Source: a virus. Taken from it: a DNA stretch of 64,000 nt. Every line of letters begins with the position of its first letter. The first letter of the stretch is position 1. The stretch lies in IMG/VR virus record IMGVR_UViG_3300021963_000067, positions 30,778 to 94,777 of that record. One strand, 5' to 3'. The translations under genes and the position numbers were made by a program. The notes under the pieces were generated by a model. It had not been told where the DNA came from. It ran no database searches and saw only the letters and a list, made by a program, of their open reading frames with translations. Positions 1-7,933 of the stretch are shown one piece after another.

Positions 1-143
1 AACCAGTAGCGGAAGTTGTGCTTCATTTGAGCCCGGGTGGTCCACTCATCCCATTCTTCTGCCGTGCCTGCGCCTAGCTTTTTAGTGCCACGAAGCCAGT
101 CTGCAAATGGAGAGCATGACCAATAATTTGAGTGGTGTGCCAT
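1..143 (-). CDS. Conserved phage protein, cut by window edge
   Basis: The frame starts at ATG 143 and reads MAHHSNYWSCSPFADWLRG with no stop before base 1, so the C-terminus is missing. The FADWLRGT segment followed by a Trp-rich stretch (EEWDEWTTRAQ) resembles, from memory, the start of a hypothetical protein common in large T4-like phages. It has its own consensus sigma-70 promoter 30 bases upstream, which suggests early expression. Function unknown. Confidence 0.7.
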   Translation of the reverse strand, partial: MAHHSNYWSCSPFADWLRGTKKLGAGTAEEWDEWTTRAQMKHNFRYW

Positions 144-173
144 AGTAGTATATTTTCTCTGTTGAACACTTTA

Positions 174-202
174 ATTATACTATCTTTCTAGAAACATGTC
201 AA
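174..202 (-). promoter_or_regulatory. Sigma-70 promoter, perfect consensus
   Basis: On the minus strand TTGACA (197-202) and TATAAT (174-179) are separated by exactly 17 bases. It points at the ATG at 143 with a leader of about 24 bases. Both hexamers match the bacterial housekeeping consensus fully, as expected of a strong phage early promoter. Confidence 0.85.
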
Positions 203-219
203 GATGATTCTCTTTTGAC

Positions 220-603
220 TCAAAACTTTTTTTGGTAGCCTGCCAAATTGAGCATGATCGAATACTGTTCGTAAGCCTTTTGGACAGCAACATTAGTATG
301 TCTAAAGTTGGCTTCTTCGCGTTCTTTGTCCATTAGTGTTTGAAACATATCAATCTCTCCGGGTCTATGTTGCTGCCATTTGAAAAATCGCTGTTCCATT
401 TCTACCAATGCACGTAGGCGGCCCTCGGGTATTTCTAGAGTGTAGACTTTTTCCGTTTCGTATTCTACAACATCGTTTCGAATAAGATCAGCACGACTGG
501 GATCTGTGAAAAATTTAGGGGGATGATATCTTGCTCTACGCTTAGAATCGTTTAGTACACGAACTTCGTAGTTGTTGCAAAATTGATCTAATTCTTTAGA
601 CAT
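220..603 (-). CDS. Hypothetical protein with KAYEQY-type tail
   Basis: A 127-residue soluble, charged protein that overlaps the 3' end of thyX by 8 bases, so it is translationally linked to it. I recognise no enzyme motif. Its C-terminus (VQKAYEQYSIMLNLAG) matches a short tail also found at the ends of the proteins at 1825, 46767 and 48090. That tail recurs in T4-like phage proteins and may be a shared interaction element. Function unknown. Confidence 0.8.
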   Translation of the reverse strand: MSKELDQFCNNYEVRVLNDSKRRARYHPPKFFTDPSRADLIRNDVVEYETEKVYTLEIPEGRLRALVEMEQRFFKWQQHRPGEIDMFQTLMDKEREEANFRHTNVAVQKAYEQYSIMLNLAGYQKKF

Positions 604-1267
604 TTTGCAATAGACTTTCTGCTAGAGGAAACACTGTTGCAATTACTTTAGCACAAGCAACTGCAACTTCTTGATGTTCTTTTTGTGTGCCATTTGCAGA
701 ACGTAGTTCAATAAAATGAATCCACGAGCGTAATGTACCGTTCATATATAGGCGACTTTCAATTAGGCCTTCAGGCAGCACCGCACGGGCCTGTTCTTTG
801 GCAATGCCATTTTTGATGGCCCATTCGTATTCTCGTTGTGCGGCATAGATAACTCGTTGTTGAGCACGGAACCATTCATTTTGTAGGTGTTGATCATCGA
901 CTTCGATACTGTTCTGTCTGTTCTTTGGATCTTGCAGACGGGCTTCTCTTGTGATAAAGTTAAGGTCTTTAGTAGGGTCCGCATATCGTTGACTAAATTC
1001 CTGAAAGCTAAAGCTTCTATGTCGCAAGATTTGTCGGGCAATATCTCTTGTTGTGGTAATTTCGATACAGGCAGAGACCATTTCGAGTGGGCTCCAGTGT
1101 TGATGTTTAACCAAGTATCGAATGAGTTTATCTGACGTCTCTGTGTTGAGTTGGTTGCTAGGGTTAGACACACGGGCGCAATACGCAATGAGTTCCTGCG
1201 CATCGTCGATGCCCAAATTTCTAAATTCGTCTGTGGGTTGACTATATGATAAAAGTTTAACATTCAT
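596..1267 (-). CDS. thyX: FAD-dependent thymidylate synthase ThyX
   Basis: 223 residues, the usual ThyX length. It carries the signature RHRxxSxxExSxRY at about residues 82-95 (RHRSFSFQEFSQRY) and the upstream HWSPLE segment near residue 57, both part of the FAD/dUMP site. The enzyme makes dTMP from dUMP using methylenetetrahydrofolate and NADPH, supplying thymidine for viral DNA replication. It is the first gene of a short minus-strand group with the 220-603 gene. Phage ThyX is common in marine and T4-like viruses. Confidence 0.96.
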   Translation of the reverse strand: MNVKLLSYSQPTDEFRNLGIDDAQELIAYCARVSNPSNQLNTETSDKLIRYLVKHQHWSPLEMVSACIEITTTRDIARQILRHRSFSFQEFSQRYADPTKDLNFITREARLQDPKNRQNSIEVDDQHLQNEWFRAQQRVIYAAQREYEWAIKNGIAKEQARAVLPEGLIESRLYMNGTLRSWIHFIELRSANGTQKEHQEVAVACAKVIATVFPLAESLLQNV

Positions 1268-1279
1268 GTTTATTTGCTA

Positions 1280-1828
1280 CTAGGTTAATATATCGAAGTT
1301 GACAACACAGCGTGGTCCCTTTTTAGGAACACCCCCACCGTGATATATTTCTCCATCAAACACAACCACTCGGCCACGTTTGGGAGAAACTGATTTAACA
1401 ATATTATTGTTGTTGTCAAAGAACACAGTATCTCCATCTGCATCGTTAACATAATACAATACTACTGTATGCTTAAAGGGAAAGTCTTGATGTGCCGCAT
1501 AATGTTTTAATTTTGTTTCGTAAGGCAGTATAAGATAAATTCTAGCTACCATTATTTCTTTTAAAACTAAACCAAGATCCTGACAGACTACTTGCGGGAT
1601 TAGTGCAAAGTTATCTAGGTGATTAGATCGATGCGCACTAGATTTTAATACATGAACAAAGGAAAGAGGATTAACACCATCTTCGTTTGCAGTACTTTCA
1701 TACTTACATCGAAGGTCTATAGTAGGATGCATTACTTCATCCTCTATCATTGTTCTTCCTAAAATACTTAATTCAAAATAATCTTGAAGATGTTTAGGAA
1801 TTAAGTCATCATAAATTTTGATATTCAC
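1280..1828 (-). CDS. Prolyl-4-hydroxylase-like 2OG-Fe(II) oxygenase
   Basis: 182 residues. The facial triad is visible as H113-x-D115 (AAHQDF) and H163 (EIYHGGG), with R173 (GPRCVVNF) as the likely 2-oxoglutarate anchor. This is the arrangement of P4H-type 2OG-Fe(II) dioxygenases, which are frequent in marine T4-like phages. The substrate cannot be read from the sequence. The start overlaps the stop of the upstream gene by 4 bases (ATGA-type coupling). Confidence 0.88.
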   Translation of the reverse strand: MNIKIYDDLIPKHLQDYFELSILGRTMIEDEVMHPTIDLRCKYESTANEDGVNPLSFVHVLKSSAHRSNHLDNFALIPQVVCQDLGLVLKEIMVARIYLILPYETKLKHYAAHQDFPFKHTVVLYYVNDADGDTVFFDNNNNIVKSVSPKRGRVVVFDGEIYHGGGVPKKGPRCVVNFDILT

Positions 1829-2355
1829 TTAGATTCTTCTTCAATAGGCTCATCAAAACATAAACTTTCCATAGTCTTGTAATGGTCGTAGGCCTTTTTA
1901 AGTGCTTCAAACTTTTCAAGTTTTGCAGGATCAGGAACTAGGATCGATAATCGCTGTTCCATCTTCTTCATAAATTCTTTTAGACTTGCATTACCAATTT
2001 TAATATCGCCACCTTCGGCTATATCGACACCGTCGGCATTGATATTAACTTTGGCGGTATTATTAAGTGTGTACGGTCCGGAATTAATAGTATATGAAGT
2101 ACCACCAGTTCCTGTAGTCCAAGAGGGGTTAATAGTGTGGCAATTAGAATTTGGATTGTATCCAGCTGTTGCACCAATACCACTGTAGTTAATAGATGGC
2201 AAGGTTATTGTACTAATACCCGAATATTGATCTGATCCAGTGCTAGTGAACGTAATAGTATCTAAAGTATCAATCATGGTGCTGGCTTGAGCAGCACCAT
2301 GATCACTTAGATCAATTTCAATATCATCAAACGTGATACTGTCCTTGTCGTTCAT
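1825..2355 (-). CDS. Conserved T4-like phage protein with beta-rich N-terminus
   Basis: 176 residues counted from ATG 2355, chosen because it lies just past the stop of the upstream gene; a longer in-frame start at 2403 would overlap it. The N-terminal half is low-complexity Gly/Ser/Thr and beta-prone. The C-terminal half has VNINADGVDIAEGGDIKIG, then a coiled segment, then the KAYDHYKTMESL tail. This architecture is familiar, from memory, from T4-like virion-associated hypothetical proteins. Role unknown. Confidence 0.8.
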   Translation of the reverse strand: MNDKDSITFDDIEIDLSDHGAAQASTMIDTLDTITFTSTGSDQYSGISTITLPSINYSGIGATAGYNPNSNCHTINPSWTTGTGGTSYTINSGPYTLNNTAKVNINADGVDIAEGGDIKIGNASLKEFMKKMEQRLSILVPDPAKLEKFEALKKAYDHYKTMESLCFDEPIEEESK

Positions 2356-2356
2356 A

Positions 2357-2548
2357 TTAGGCCTTGGCTTCTTTGCGGGCGTTCTTTTCTGCTGTAATTT
2401 CATTGCGACGAGCTTTTACACCTTTAGCAACTTCTTGTAGAGCTTTGCGAGCACGAGTACCTGCTGCACCATTGCCTGCGGTGAACTTTGCGTCCTCGGC
2501 TAAGAATGCTTCGAAGTCTGCTTTGAGTTGTTCTACTGTTGTTGACAT
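2357..2548 (-). CDS. Histone H1-like Hc1 family DNA-binding protein
   Basis: 63 residues. The core AGTRARKALQEVAKGVKA with an acidic N-terminus and a Lys/Arg-rich C-terminus matches the Hc1/H1-like family (chlamydial Hc1 and bacterial relatives), a helical DNA-condensing protein. A good Shine-Dalgarno (AAGGAAAA) precedes ATG 2548. In a phage it could compact viral DNA or bind the host chromosome. Small size fits the family's core domain without a long basic tail. Confidence 0.75.
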   Translation of the reverse strand: MSTTVEQLKADFEAFLAEDAKFTAGNGAAGTRARKALQEVAKGVKARRNEITAEKNARKEAKA

Positions 2549-2611
2549 AATGTTTTCCTTATAGTTATGTTCTAATACTTATAAGCCACCTTGCTTGCAG
2601 GGGCTTAAAAC

Positions 2612-2722
2612 TGGTATGGTCGGTAGGTTTCGAACCTACAAAGACTCTGTCTACGACTTTGCCCCGTCCCCTTTCTAGCCTATGGGGCTAGCGGGAGGTC
2701 TGCCAATTCCACTCACGACCAC
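2612..2722 (-). tRNA. tRNA-like gene, long variable arm, aberrant anticodon arm
   Basis: The 3' half is a normal tRNA: T-arm GTAGG-TTCGAAA-CCTAC, acceptor strand CGACCAT pairing with 5' GTGGTCG, encoded A-CCA. The D-region (GGAATTGGCAGA) is Leu-like and a long variable arm (CAAAG...CTTTG) follows. The anticodon arm is about 16 bases too long, with competing helices (CTAGC/GCTAG, CCCC/GGGG, CCCG/CGGG), so no anticodon with U33 can be assigned. At 111 bases it may be an interrupted, degenerate or decoy tRNA. Confidence 0.6.
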
Positions 2723-2728
2723 TTATAC

Positions 2729-2757
2729 AGTATATAGTTTATTTTTAGAAAGGTCAA
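2729..2757 (-). promoter_or_regulatory. Sigma-70-type promoter of the tRNA-like gene
   Basis: TTGACC (2752-2757) and TATACT (2729-2734) with a 17-base spacer, placed so that transcription would begin at about the first base of the tRNA-like gene at 2722. A dedicated promoter argues that the odd RNA is really made. Confidence 0.65.
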
Positions 2758-2765
2758 TGCCAATT

Positions 2766-2773
2766 TATAAATA
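2766..2773 (+). promoter_or_regulatory. T4-type late promoter octamer (TATAAATA)
   Basis: Perfect T4 late-promoter octamer 7 bases before ATG 2781 of the DUF3050 gene. Transcription would start at about the start codon, giving a leaderless mRNA. Confidence 0.75.
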
Positions 2774-2780
2774 AGTGATC

Positions 2781-3572
2781 ATGAAACTGCCATTAGGTAA
2801 AATCCAAAATCTACAAACTCAGTTAGAGAATCATCCTCTTCTAAACGACAACGTTATCAAAGACATAGACGGTCTTCGACTGTTTATGGAACATCACGTG
2901 TTTGCAGTTTGGGATTTTATGAGTTTAATTAAAGGACTGCAACATCATGTGTGCCCTAGCACCACATGCTGGACTCCAGGACACCATATACGTAGTGGAT
3001 CGGCAAGATTGGTTAATGAAATTGTGTTAGCCGAGGAAACAGATATTGATCTCGATGGAGTAAGTTCTATAAGCCATCACGATCTCTACTGTCAGGCAAT
3101 GTTAGAAATTGGTGCTGATGCTAATTTAATAGAAGAATGGGTTGAATCAGTAGAAGTAAATGGATTTCATGGAGCTAAAGAATACTGTTCAGTGCCTACT
3201 GCAAGTCTTGAATTTATGGAAAAAACTTTTGAATTTATTGACTCCGGTGAACCACATGTTATTGCAGCCGCATTTTGTTTTGGAAGAGAAACTGTTATTC
3301 CAAAGATGTTTGCCAGTCTATTAACAAAATTAAAATTAAGTAATTTTGATTGCCCTAAGTTTTTTTATTATCTATCTCGGCACATCGAAATCGACAGCGA
3401 AAAACATGGACCAGCAAGTATAGCCCTTGTTGAGGATTTGTGCAATCATGATCCGGTACATATTCATGAAGCAGAGCAAGCGGCTCTGATAGCTCTTAAA
3501 GCAAGAATTAAACTTTGGGACGATCTACACAAACTAATTCAGGAACAATCGCATTTATATACTCATGACTGA
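2781..3572 (+). CDS. DUF3050 family, heme-oxygenase-like fold protein
   Basis: 263 residues from ATG 2781; a GTG at 2775 is in frame but lies too close to the late promoter. Family hallmarks are all visible: FMEHHVFAVWDFMSLIKGLQ near the N-terminus, LVNEIVLAEETD, AAAFCFGRETVIPKMF, YYLSRHIEIDSEKHGP and a final KARIKLWD. The conserved His and Glu residues (MEHH, EIVLAEE, RHIEID, HGP) fit a diiron heme-oxygenase-like oxidase site, a fold used for unusual oxidative cleavages. Substrate unknown. Its end overlaps the convergent radical SAM gene by 10 bases. Confidence 0.85.
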   Translation: MKLPLGKIQNLQTQLENHPLLNDNVIKDIDGLRLFMEHHVFAVWDFMSLIKGLQHHVCPSTTCWTPGHHIRSGSARLVNEIVLAEETDIDLDGVSSISHHDLYCQAMLEIGADANLIEEWVESVEVNGFHGAKEYCSVPTASLEFMEKTFEFIDSGEPHVIAAAFCFGRETVIPKMFASLLTKLKLSNFDCPKFFYYLSRHIEIDSEKHGPASIALVEDLCNHDPVHIHEAEQAALIALKARIKLWDDLHKLIQEQSHLYTHD

Positions 3573-5035
3573 GGATCACCTATTAGTTCATAATAGTATT
3601 TGCGTAAGAAATTATTCCTCATTTGGCCCAATGCATTCCAATCGATGTCCACAACTTTATATTTTTGATATTCCTCTATATCTAAACCAAAGCTACCTAC
3701 TGACATCAATGACCAAACATTAAGTTTTTGATACTCTTTAGCCTCATTGACTAATTGCAAGCGCCATTCTCTGGCGGTAATTGCATCGCAATATTCAGTT
3801 CTCCACACATACCTACCTTCTTTCATTTCCCAGGTGAAGCCGTACTTTTCTGCATCTCGGTCAAATTCGCTACGATGCTCGTCGTGAGCATCTTTATAAA
3901 CTGTAAGATTTTGCCACACCCACGACGGTATTTTATTTTCCATTAGCCATTTGTTTGTATTTTGACAATCTTCAAACGTTTCGGGCGGTATCCCACAGAT
4001 AAATGCCGAAGTGATTGTAATTTTCTCTTTCCATTTATCGTGATACAATTCTACTAGATAATCTTTTGAACTTCTACCAATCCACGATTTACCAATTAAT
4101 TTAGCAGCGTCTGAATTAAAACTTTCTATTCCAAGAAAAGCTCCCTTAAGACCGTTTTCTAATAACATATCAACTGACTCAGGATATGCAGCCAGTAAAT
4201 CTATTCGTAAATATGTTGCGTAATTAATTTTAAAAGGCAATGTTTTGACCATATCGGTGAACGCCCGAAGTCTATCTTGATCAGCATTGAAGGTATCATC
4301 TAGCATATAGTAGTTGGTAACACCCCAATTTTCGTAATTGCTGATAATTTCTTGTTTAACACATTCCATGTTTCGATTGAAATCTCGTTTACTTTTTCCT
4401 ATATACGGATATCGACAAAATTTACATTTAAAAATACAACCCCTCCCTAATTCAAGGGGCAACGTCTCTGTTGGTTGTATGTAATCATTTTTACTCCACT
4501 GATGATCACATGCTTCTATATCAAAAACTTTACCATCAGGCACTGCAAAACTTTCTCTAACAGTTCGATTGCCTTCAATGATTTCGAATTGAGGATGTGA
4601 AGTATTTTTGGACAAATGATCTAACAATGATAAGACATGCTGTTCTGTATGTCCCAAAAAAACATAATCAAACAAAGTTTTGTTTCTATGCAGTCTGCTA
4701 AAATGAGGAGCTGCCGGACTTCCTACAATTCGTTTAATTTGAGGGTATCTTTTTTTAATTGTAAAAAATACACTTTCTATTTTTTTAATTATTTCACCAT
4801 TTGCTGGATCTTTAAGATCCATCATAACGCCTAATCCAATTATTTTAGTTTTTGGAGTAATATGCGATTCTAATATTTTAATAATTTGGTGTTCAGTAAA
4901 AAAGTGAATGAAGTCGACAACCTGTATATCATACCCGTGCTTTCGTAAATACCAAGCAACTTGATAACTACCCAGAGGTCTAAAAATATTTGTTTTATTA
5001 ACAGATACGCAGCAAGTTAGAAATATAGCATCCAC
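3563..5035 (-). CDS. B12-binding-type radical SAM protein
   Basis: 490 residues. An N-terminal cobalamin-binding-like Rossmann half (residues 1-140) is followed by the radical SAM cluster motif C200-x3-C204-x2-C207 (CIFKCKFC) and a TIM-barrel region with GIESFNSDAAKLIGK. This class performs methyl transfer or other radical chemistry. The start is GTG 5035, with a late-promoter octamer 5 bases before it, so a leaderless message is expected. It is convergent with the DUF3050 gene and a distant relative of the 11780 protein. Confidence 0.9.
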   Translation of the reverse strand: MDAIFLTCCVSVNKTNIFRPLGSYQVAWYLRKHGYDIQVVDFIHFFTEHQIIKILESHITPKTKIIGLGVMMDLKDPANGEIIKKIESVFFTIKKRYPQIKRIVGSPAAPHFSRLHRNKTLFDYVFLGHTEQHVLSLLDHLSKNTSHPQFEIIEGNRTVRESFAVPDGKVFDIEACDHQWSKNDYIQPTETLPLELGRGCIFKCKFCRYPYIGKSKRDFNRNMECVKQEIISNYENWGVTNYYMLDDTFNADQDRLRAFTDMVKTLPFKINYATYLRIDLLAAYPESVDMLLENGLKGAFLGIESFNSDAAKLIGKSWIGRSSKDYLVELYHDKWKEKITITSAFICGIPPETFEDCQNTNKWLMENKIPSWVWQNLTVYKDAHDEHRSEFDRDAEKYGFTWEMKEGRYVWRTEYCDAITAREWRLQLVNEAKEYQKLNVWSLMSVGSFGLDIEEYQKYKVVDIDWNALGQMRNNFLRKYYYELIGDPQS

Positions 5036-5040
5036 AGTAA

Positions 5041-5048
5041 TATTTATG
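5041..5048 (-). promoter_or_regulatory. T4-type late promoter octamer (CATAAATA)
   Basis: Lies 5 bases before the GTG start at 5035, placing the predicted +1 on the start codon; no room remains for a ribosome binding site. Confidence 0.6.
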
Positions 5049-5062
5049 AATACTTTTGTTGC

Positions 5063-5070
5063 TATAAATA
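5063..5070 (+). promoter_or_regulatory. T4-type late promoter octamer (TATAAATA)
   Basis: Perfect octamer 7 bases before ATG 5078. It is divergent from the octamer at 5041, so the two promoters share a 30-base intergenic space. Confidence 0.75.
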
Positions 5071-5077
5071 TTCTATC

Positions 5078-5551
5078 ATGTTCATTATCACTTTATTCGA
5101 ATACATATTCTATTTCGGCCTCTGGACGTTTATTCTATACTGGATACATCGTGTAGGACACCAAGTAAAATTTTTATCAAGTCTTCATCGACAGCATCAT
5201 AAGTTTGTTAGAGAAAATACAATCACTTGGCATTGGTCAAATATATTTTTATTCAACGATAACTGGCCTAGTACATTCGACTTCTGGGTCACAGAAGTAA
5301 TCCCTACTGCAATATTTGTAATAATAACACAACAGTGGTGGTTGGGAATTGGATTTTATCTGTATGCAGCCTTTGTTCAAGAATGGCTAGAACACAATGA
5401 TAATTTTAATTTTTACCCTATTTACACCTCGGGAAAGTGGCACCTACTGCATCACACACAGTATCCATGTAATTACGGAATTGGTACACCGTTTTGGGAT
5501 TGGGTATTTAACACTAATAAAATATTAGATAACGCTAGACATTCGATTTAA
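5078..5551 (+). CDS. Fatty acid hydroxylase/sterol desaturase superfamily membrane protein
   Basis: 157 residues with hydrophobic segments at about 5-25 and 75-100. The eight-histidine diiron pattern is visible: HRVGH (24-28), HRQHH (37-41), H106 and HLLHH (122-126). Members hydroxylate or desaturate lipids in the inner membrane using O2. It is shorter than most relatives (200-300 residues), so it is a minimal version. With the desaturase at 17817 it suggests modification of host lipids. The tail overlaps the convergent 5525 gene by 27 bases. Confidence 0.88.
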   Translation: MFIITLFEYIFYFGLWTFILYWIHRVGHQVKFLSSLHRQHHKFVRENTITWHWSNIFLFNDNWPSTFDFWVTEVIPTAIFVIITQQWWLGIGFYLYAAFVQEWLEHNDNFNFYPIYTSGKWHLLHHTQYPCNYGIGTPFWDWVFNTNKILDNARHSI

Positions 5552-5899
5552 TCTATCTCGAACATTTAGGTAGTCATCAACTGGATATATTTCAATAGTT
5601 CTAGTCCATCCTTTTTCTGCAAAAAAATTCCTTGCTCCGATGCTTATAGGATGATTACTAAACTCATTAAGATCGTTAGCAGTCTTAAAAAGAATATAGC
5701 TTTCCAGTACACATCCATCATTCCTTAAGATTAAAAATCTATCGAGAGCTTTTCCCTGGCGGATAAAATCTCCAGCTAACGCTCTAACTCCTGTACCTTT
5801 TTTACCGGCCAACTGCTCTTCCATATCTTTATAATAAAATTCATCTACGGTTTTTGCGTTTCTATCTTTATGTGTAAGAGTTACTTTTTGCATTATCAT
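5525..5899 (-). CDS. Hypothetical protein, paralogue of the 15775 gene
   Basis: 124 residues, no recognised catalytic motif. The C-terminal part (YILFKTANDLNEFSNHPIS) resembles the 104-residue protein at 15775 (ITVFNSQEDFNEWCGNPII). Both have an aromatic-rich ferredoxin-like layout, so they are probably small paralogous alpha-beta proteins. Some stress- and ABM-type monooxygenases look like this, but I cannot support that assignment. It overlaps the sulfotransferase stop by 4 bases and is probably translated with it. Confidence 0.7.
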   Translation of the reverse strand: MIMQKVTLTHKDRNAKTVDEFYYKDMEEQLAGKKGTGVRALAGDFIRQGKALDRFLILRNDGCVLESYILFKTANDLNEFSNHPISIGARNFFAEKGWTRTIEIYPVDDYLNVRDRLNRMSSVI

Positions 5900-6642
5900 A
5901 ATTCTAATTCCTTTAATACGTATTCGGGCAAAGCCGAGTAATGATATTTTGAACAGTGTACTTCTTCTAGAATAAATGTTTTCAATTCGTCAAAATTTGT
6001 AATATATTTCTCGATCGAATCTTCTGTATAATTTACAGAAAAAGATATTTCTTTTTTAAAATAGTCATTAATTTTTTTAAAACTTATATCTTTACCGATC
6101 ATGTCTTCAAGATAAATTTTTTCAATTAAACTAGCATGATGGTGTCCTACATTTTCGCTCCACCAATAATCTCTACAAAGATTTTGAAAAATTACAAAAA
6201 TTCTTCGGCGTTCTCTATTTGATCCATCGTAATAAAACGGCTCAAATCTTTTTGAAGACCCTTGAAAATTTTTGTTATCGATAGCTATCAACATGCTTGT
6301 TAACACTTTCCAGATATTTCTTCTCAACATTAAAAAAATAGATAACTCATTCTCGTTAATAATAGATGATATATCAGTGTGCCACGATAAAAAAGTTTTA
6401 AATCCAAAATATTCGTGCCCATTTTTTTCTTTAAAACTAATCATTTTTTGAGTTATAGCATTATGATCAAACATGTTTGATTTAAATATGTTTGATGTTT
6501 GAGAAATAATCGAAGGATTGAACGGTTCTGAATTTGTAAATTCTGGAATCCAGATATTAGAATAACTATTCAATGTATTACAAAAAAATGTAGTCCCACT
6601 TCTCGGTGTACCTAAAATTATAAAATTTGTTGAGTGTGCCAT
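5896..6642 (-). CDS. Sulfotransferase family protein
   Basis: 248 residues. The N-terminal PAPS-binding loop is clear: FIILGTPRSGTTFF, residues 7-20, as in sulfotransferase family proteins. A downstream helix with LMLRRNIWKVLTS fits the 3'-phosphate-binding region (R-x-P-like). It would move a sulfonate group from PAPS to a sugar, lipid or small molecule in the cytoplasm. A perfect late octamer sits 5 bases before ATG 6642. The kinase domain at 7934, related to APS kinases, may be functionally linked, but this is inference. Confidence 0.82.
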   Translation of the reverse strand: MAHSTNFIILGTPRSGTTFFCNTLNSYSNIWIPEFTNSEPFNPSIISQTSNIFKSNMFDHNAITQKMISFKEKNGHEYFGFKTFLSWHTDISSIINENELSIFLMLRRNIWKVLTSMLIAIDNKNFQGSSKRFEPFYYDGSNRERRRIFVIFQNLCRDYWWSENVGHHHASLIEKIYLEDMIGKDISFKKINDYFKKEISFSVNYTEDSIEKYITNFDELKTFILEEVHCSKYHYSALPEYVLKELEL

Positions 6643-6647
6643 AACTC

Positions 6648-6655
6648 TATTTATA
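6648..6655 (-). promoter_or_regulatory. T4-type late promoter octamer (TATAAATA)
   Basis: Perfect octamer 5 bases before ATG 6642 of the sulfotransferase; predicted leaderless transcript. Confidence 0.75.
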
Positions 6656-6669
6656 GTGGGTTTTAATCT

Positions 6670-6677
6670 GCTAAATA
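6670..6677 (+). promoter_or_regulatory. T4-type late promoter octamer (GCTAAATA)
   Basis: Lies 7 bases before ATG 6685 and heads the plus-strand operon 6685-8802. Confidence 0.65.
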
Positions 6678-6684
6678 TTTTGTT

Positions 6685-7917
6685 ATGAAAATTTTAGTGA
6701 TAGGAAATCGATCAGTGAGCCATCACATGGCGCTACGAATGTCTAAAGAACCCGGAGTCTCAAAAGTTTATCACTACGGAGCCCCTACAAGTTTTCAAAA
6801 AGAAAAATACGTTCCTATTTTAAAAAATAGTGATACATCGGCACTACATTATGCATCCTTGTTAGATTTAGATTTGATTGTACCCTGTAATCCAATCTAT
6901 CAAATGCAAGACGAATATCAATCAACATTTTGTAAATTAAAAATCCCCACTTTGTTTCCGTCAAAACAAAACGGCGAACTAGAGTTTTCAAAAATAAAAT
7001 TTAAAACATTATTGCAAGAACTGGGGATTCCTACTCCTAGTTATCAAGTACTTTCATATGATATACTAATTGATTCTTTTTTTGATATTCCTAGACCATT
7101 TGTTTTTAAATTTGATCAAGATCATCGAGGAGGCTTACAAACAGTTATTGTAAATGATGACAACGTTGTAGACGAATATAGGGTATTAAAAGACTCCGGT
7201 AAACAACGTTTTTTGGAATTCATGTTAGGGGATTTTATAGATCAAAAATTTATAGTAGAAACTTTTATAGATATTGTTCGAGAGTATTCGTACCATGTCT
7301 TATGCAGTAAAGATAATCATGTTTATTTAGGTTCGGCTCGCGACTATAAAAAAAATAATGATGGGGACATTGGAATTAATACTGACGGTATGGGGTCTTA
7401 CGGGTCAGTGGCCGCAGACAAAATTATTGATGAGTATGTAATTAAAATTTTAAATTACCTTAAAAATAACAATAGTGCTTATGTGGGTATAATGTATCTT
7501 GGAGTTGCTCTAGATCATACAGGAATTCCGATGATATTAGAAATTAATACTCGGACAGGTGATACAGAATTTCATAATATACTTCCTCTTATTAACAACA
7601 ATGTATCAGAACTATTCTATAATGCTGCTGTAAATAAACCTTTAGAACCAATAGAGTTTTCTAAAGATAAATCTGTAGCAATTAGAATTGTTAAATCCGA
7701 TGCAGAAAATAAGAATGATTATTTTTTTACAAGATTTAAAAATATTCCGTCGGATATTTGCGCATATCAGAGCGGTATTTTAAATGATAAATTTCAAGGA
7801 GTATTGACCACTACGGCTGCAACTGTAGATCAAGCTAGTGATAGAATTTATTCTTATCTTAATAGTATCAATACATCAAATTTTATTTTTCGATCAGACA
7901 TTGGATATCTTAAATAA
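6685..7917 (+). CDS. PurD-like ATP-grasp protein (GAR synthetase homologue)
   Basis: 410 residues, close to PurD length. The N-terminus MKILVIGNRSVSHHMALRMS aligns with the PurD substrate domain, but the usual GGREHA loop is replaced by RSVSHH. The ATP-grasp core has FVFKFDQDHRGG, INTDGMGSYGSV (PurD NTGGMGAYSP) and MILEINTRTGDTEFHNILPL (PurD EFNVRFGDPETQ). PurD joins phosphoribosylamine to glycine. The altered substrate loop suggests a changed amine substrate or a divergent viral enzyme. The gene after it starts 16 bases downstream. Confidence 0.85.
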   Translation: MKILVIGNRSVSHHMALRMSKEPGVSKVYHYGAPTSFQKEKYVPILKNSDTSALHYASLLDLDLIVPCNPIYQMQDEYQSTFCKLKIPTLFPSKQNGELEFSKIKFKTLLQELGIPTPSYQVLSYDILIDSFFDIPRPFVFKFDQDHRGGLQTVIVNDDNVVDEYRVLKDSGKQRFLEFMLGDFIDQKFIVETFIDIVREYSYHVLCSKDNHVYLGSARDYKKNNDGDIGINTDGMGSYGSVAADKIIDEYVIKILNYLKNNNSAYVGIMYLGVALDHTGIPMILEINTRTGDTEFHNILPLINNNVSELFYNAAVNKPLEPIEFSKDKSVAIRIVKSDAENKNDYFFTRFKNIPSDICAYQSGILNDKFQGVLTTTAATVDQASDRIYSYLNSINTSNFIFRSDIGYLK

Positions 7918-7933
7918 CTAAAAGGAAATAACC

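Noticed and set aside
2612-2722. Amber-suppressor tRNA and TAG recoding
   Set aside because: A CTA triplet occurs in the odd anticodon region, but not in a proper loop, and normal genes here end in TAG (for example at 15776-15778 and 35945-35947).
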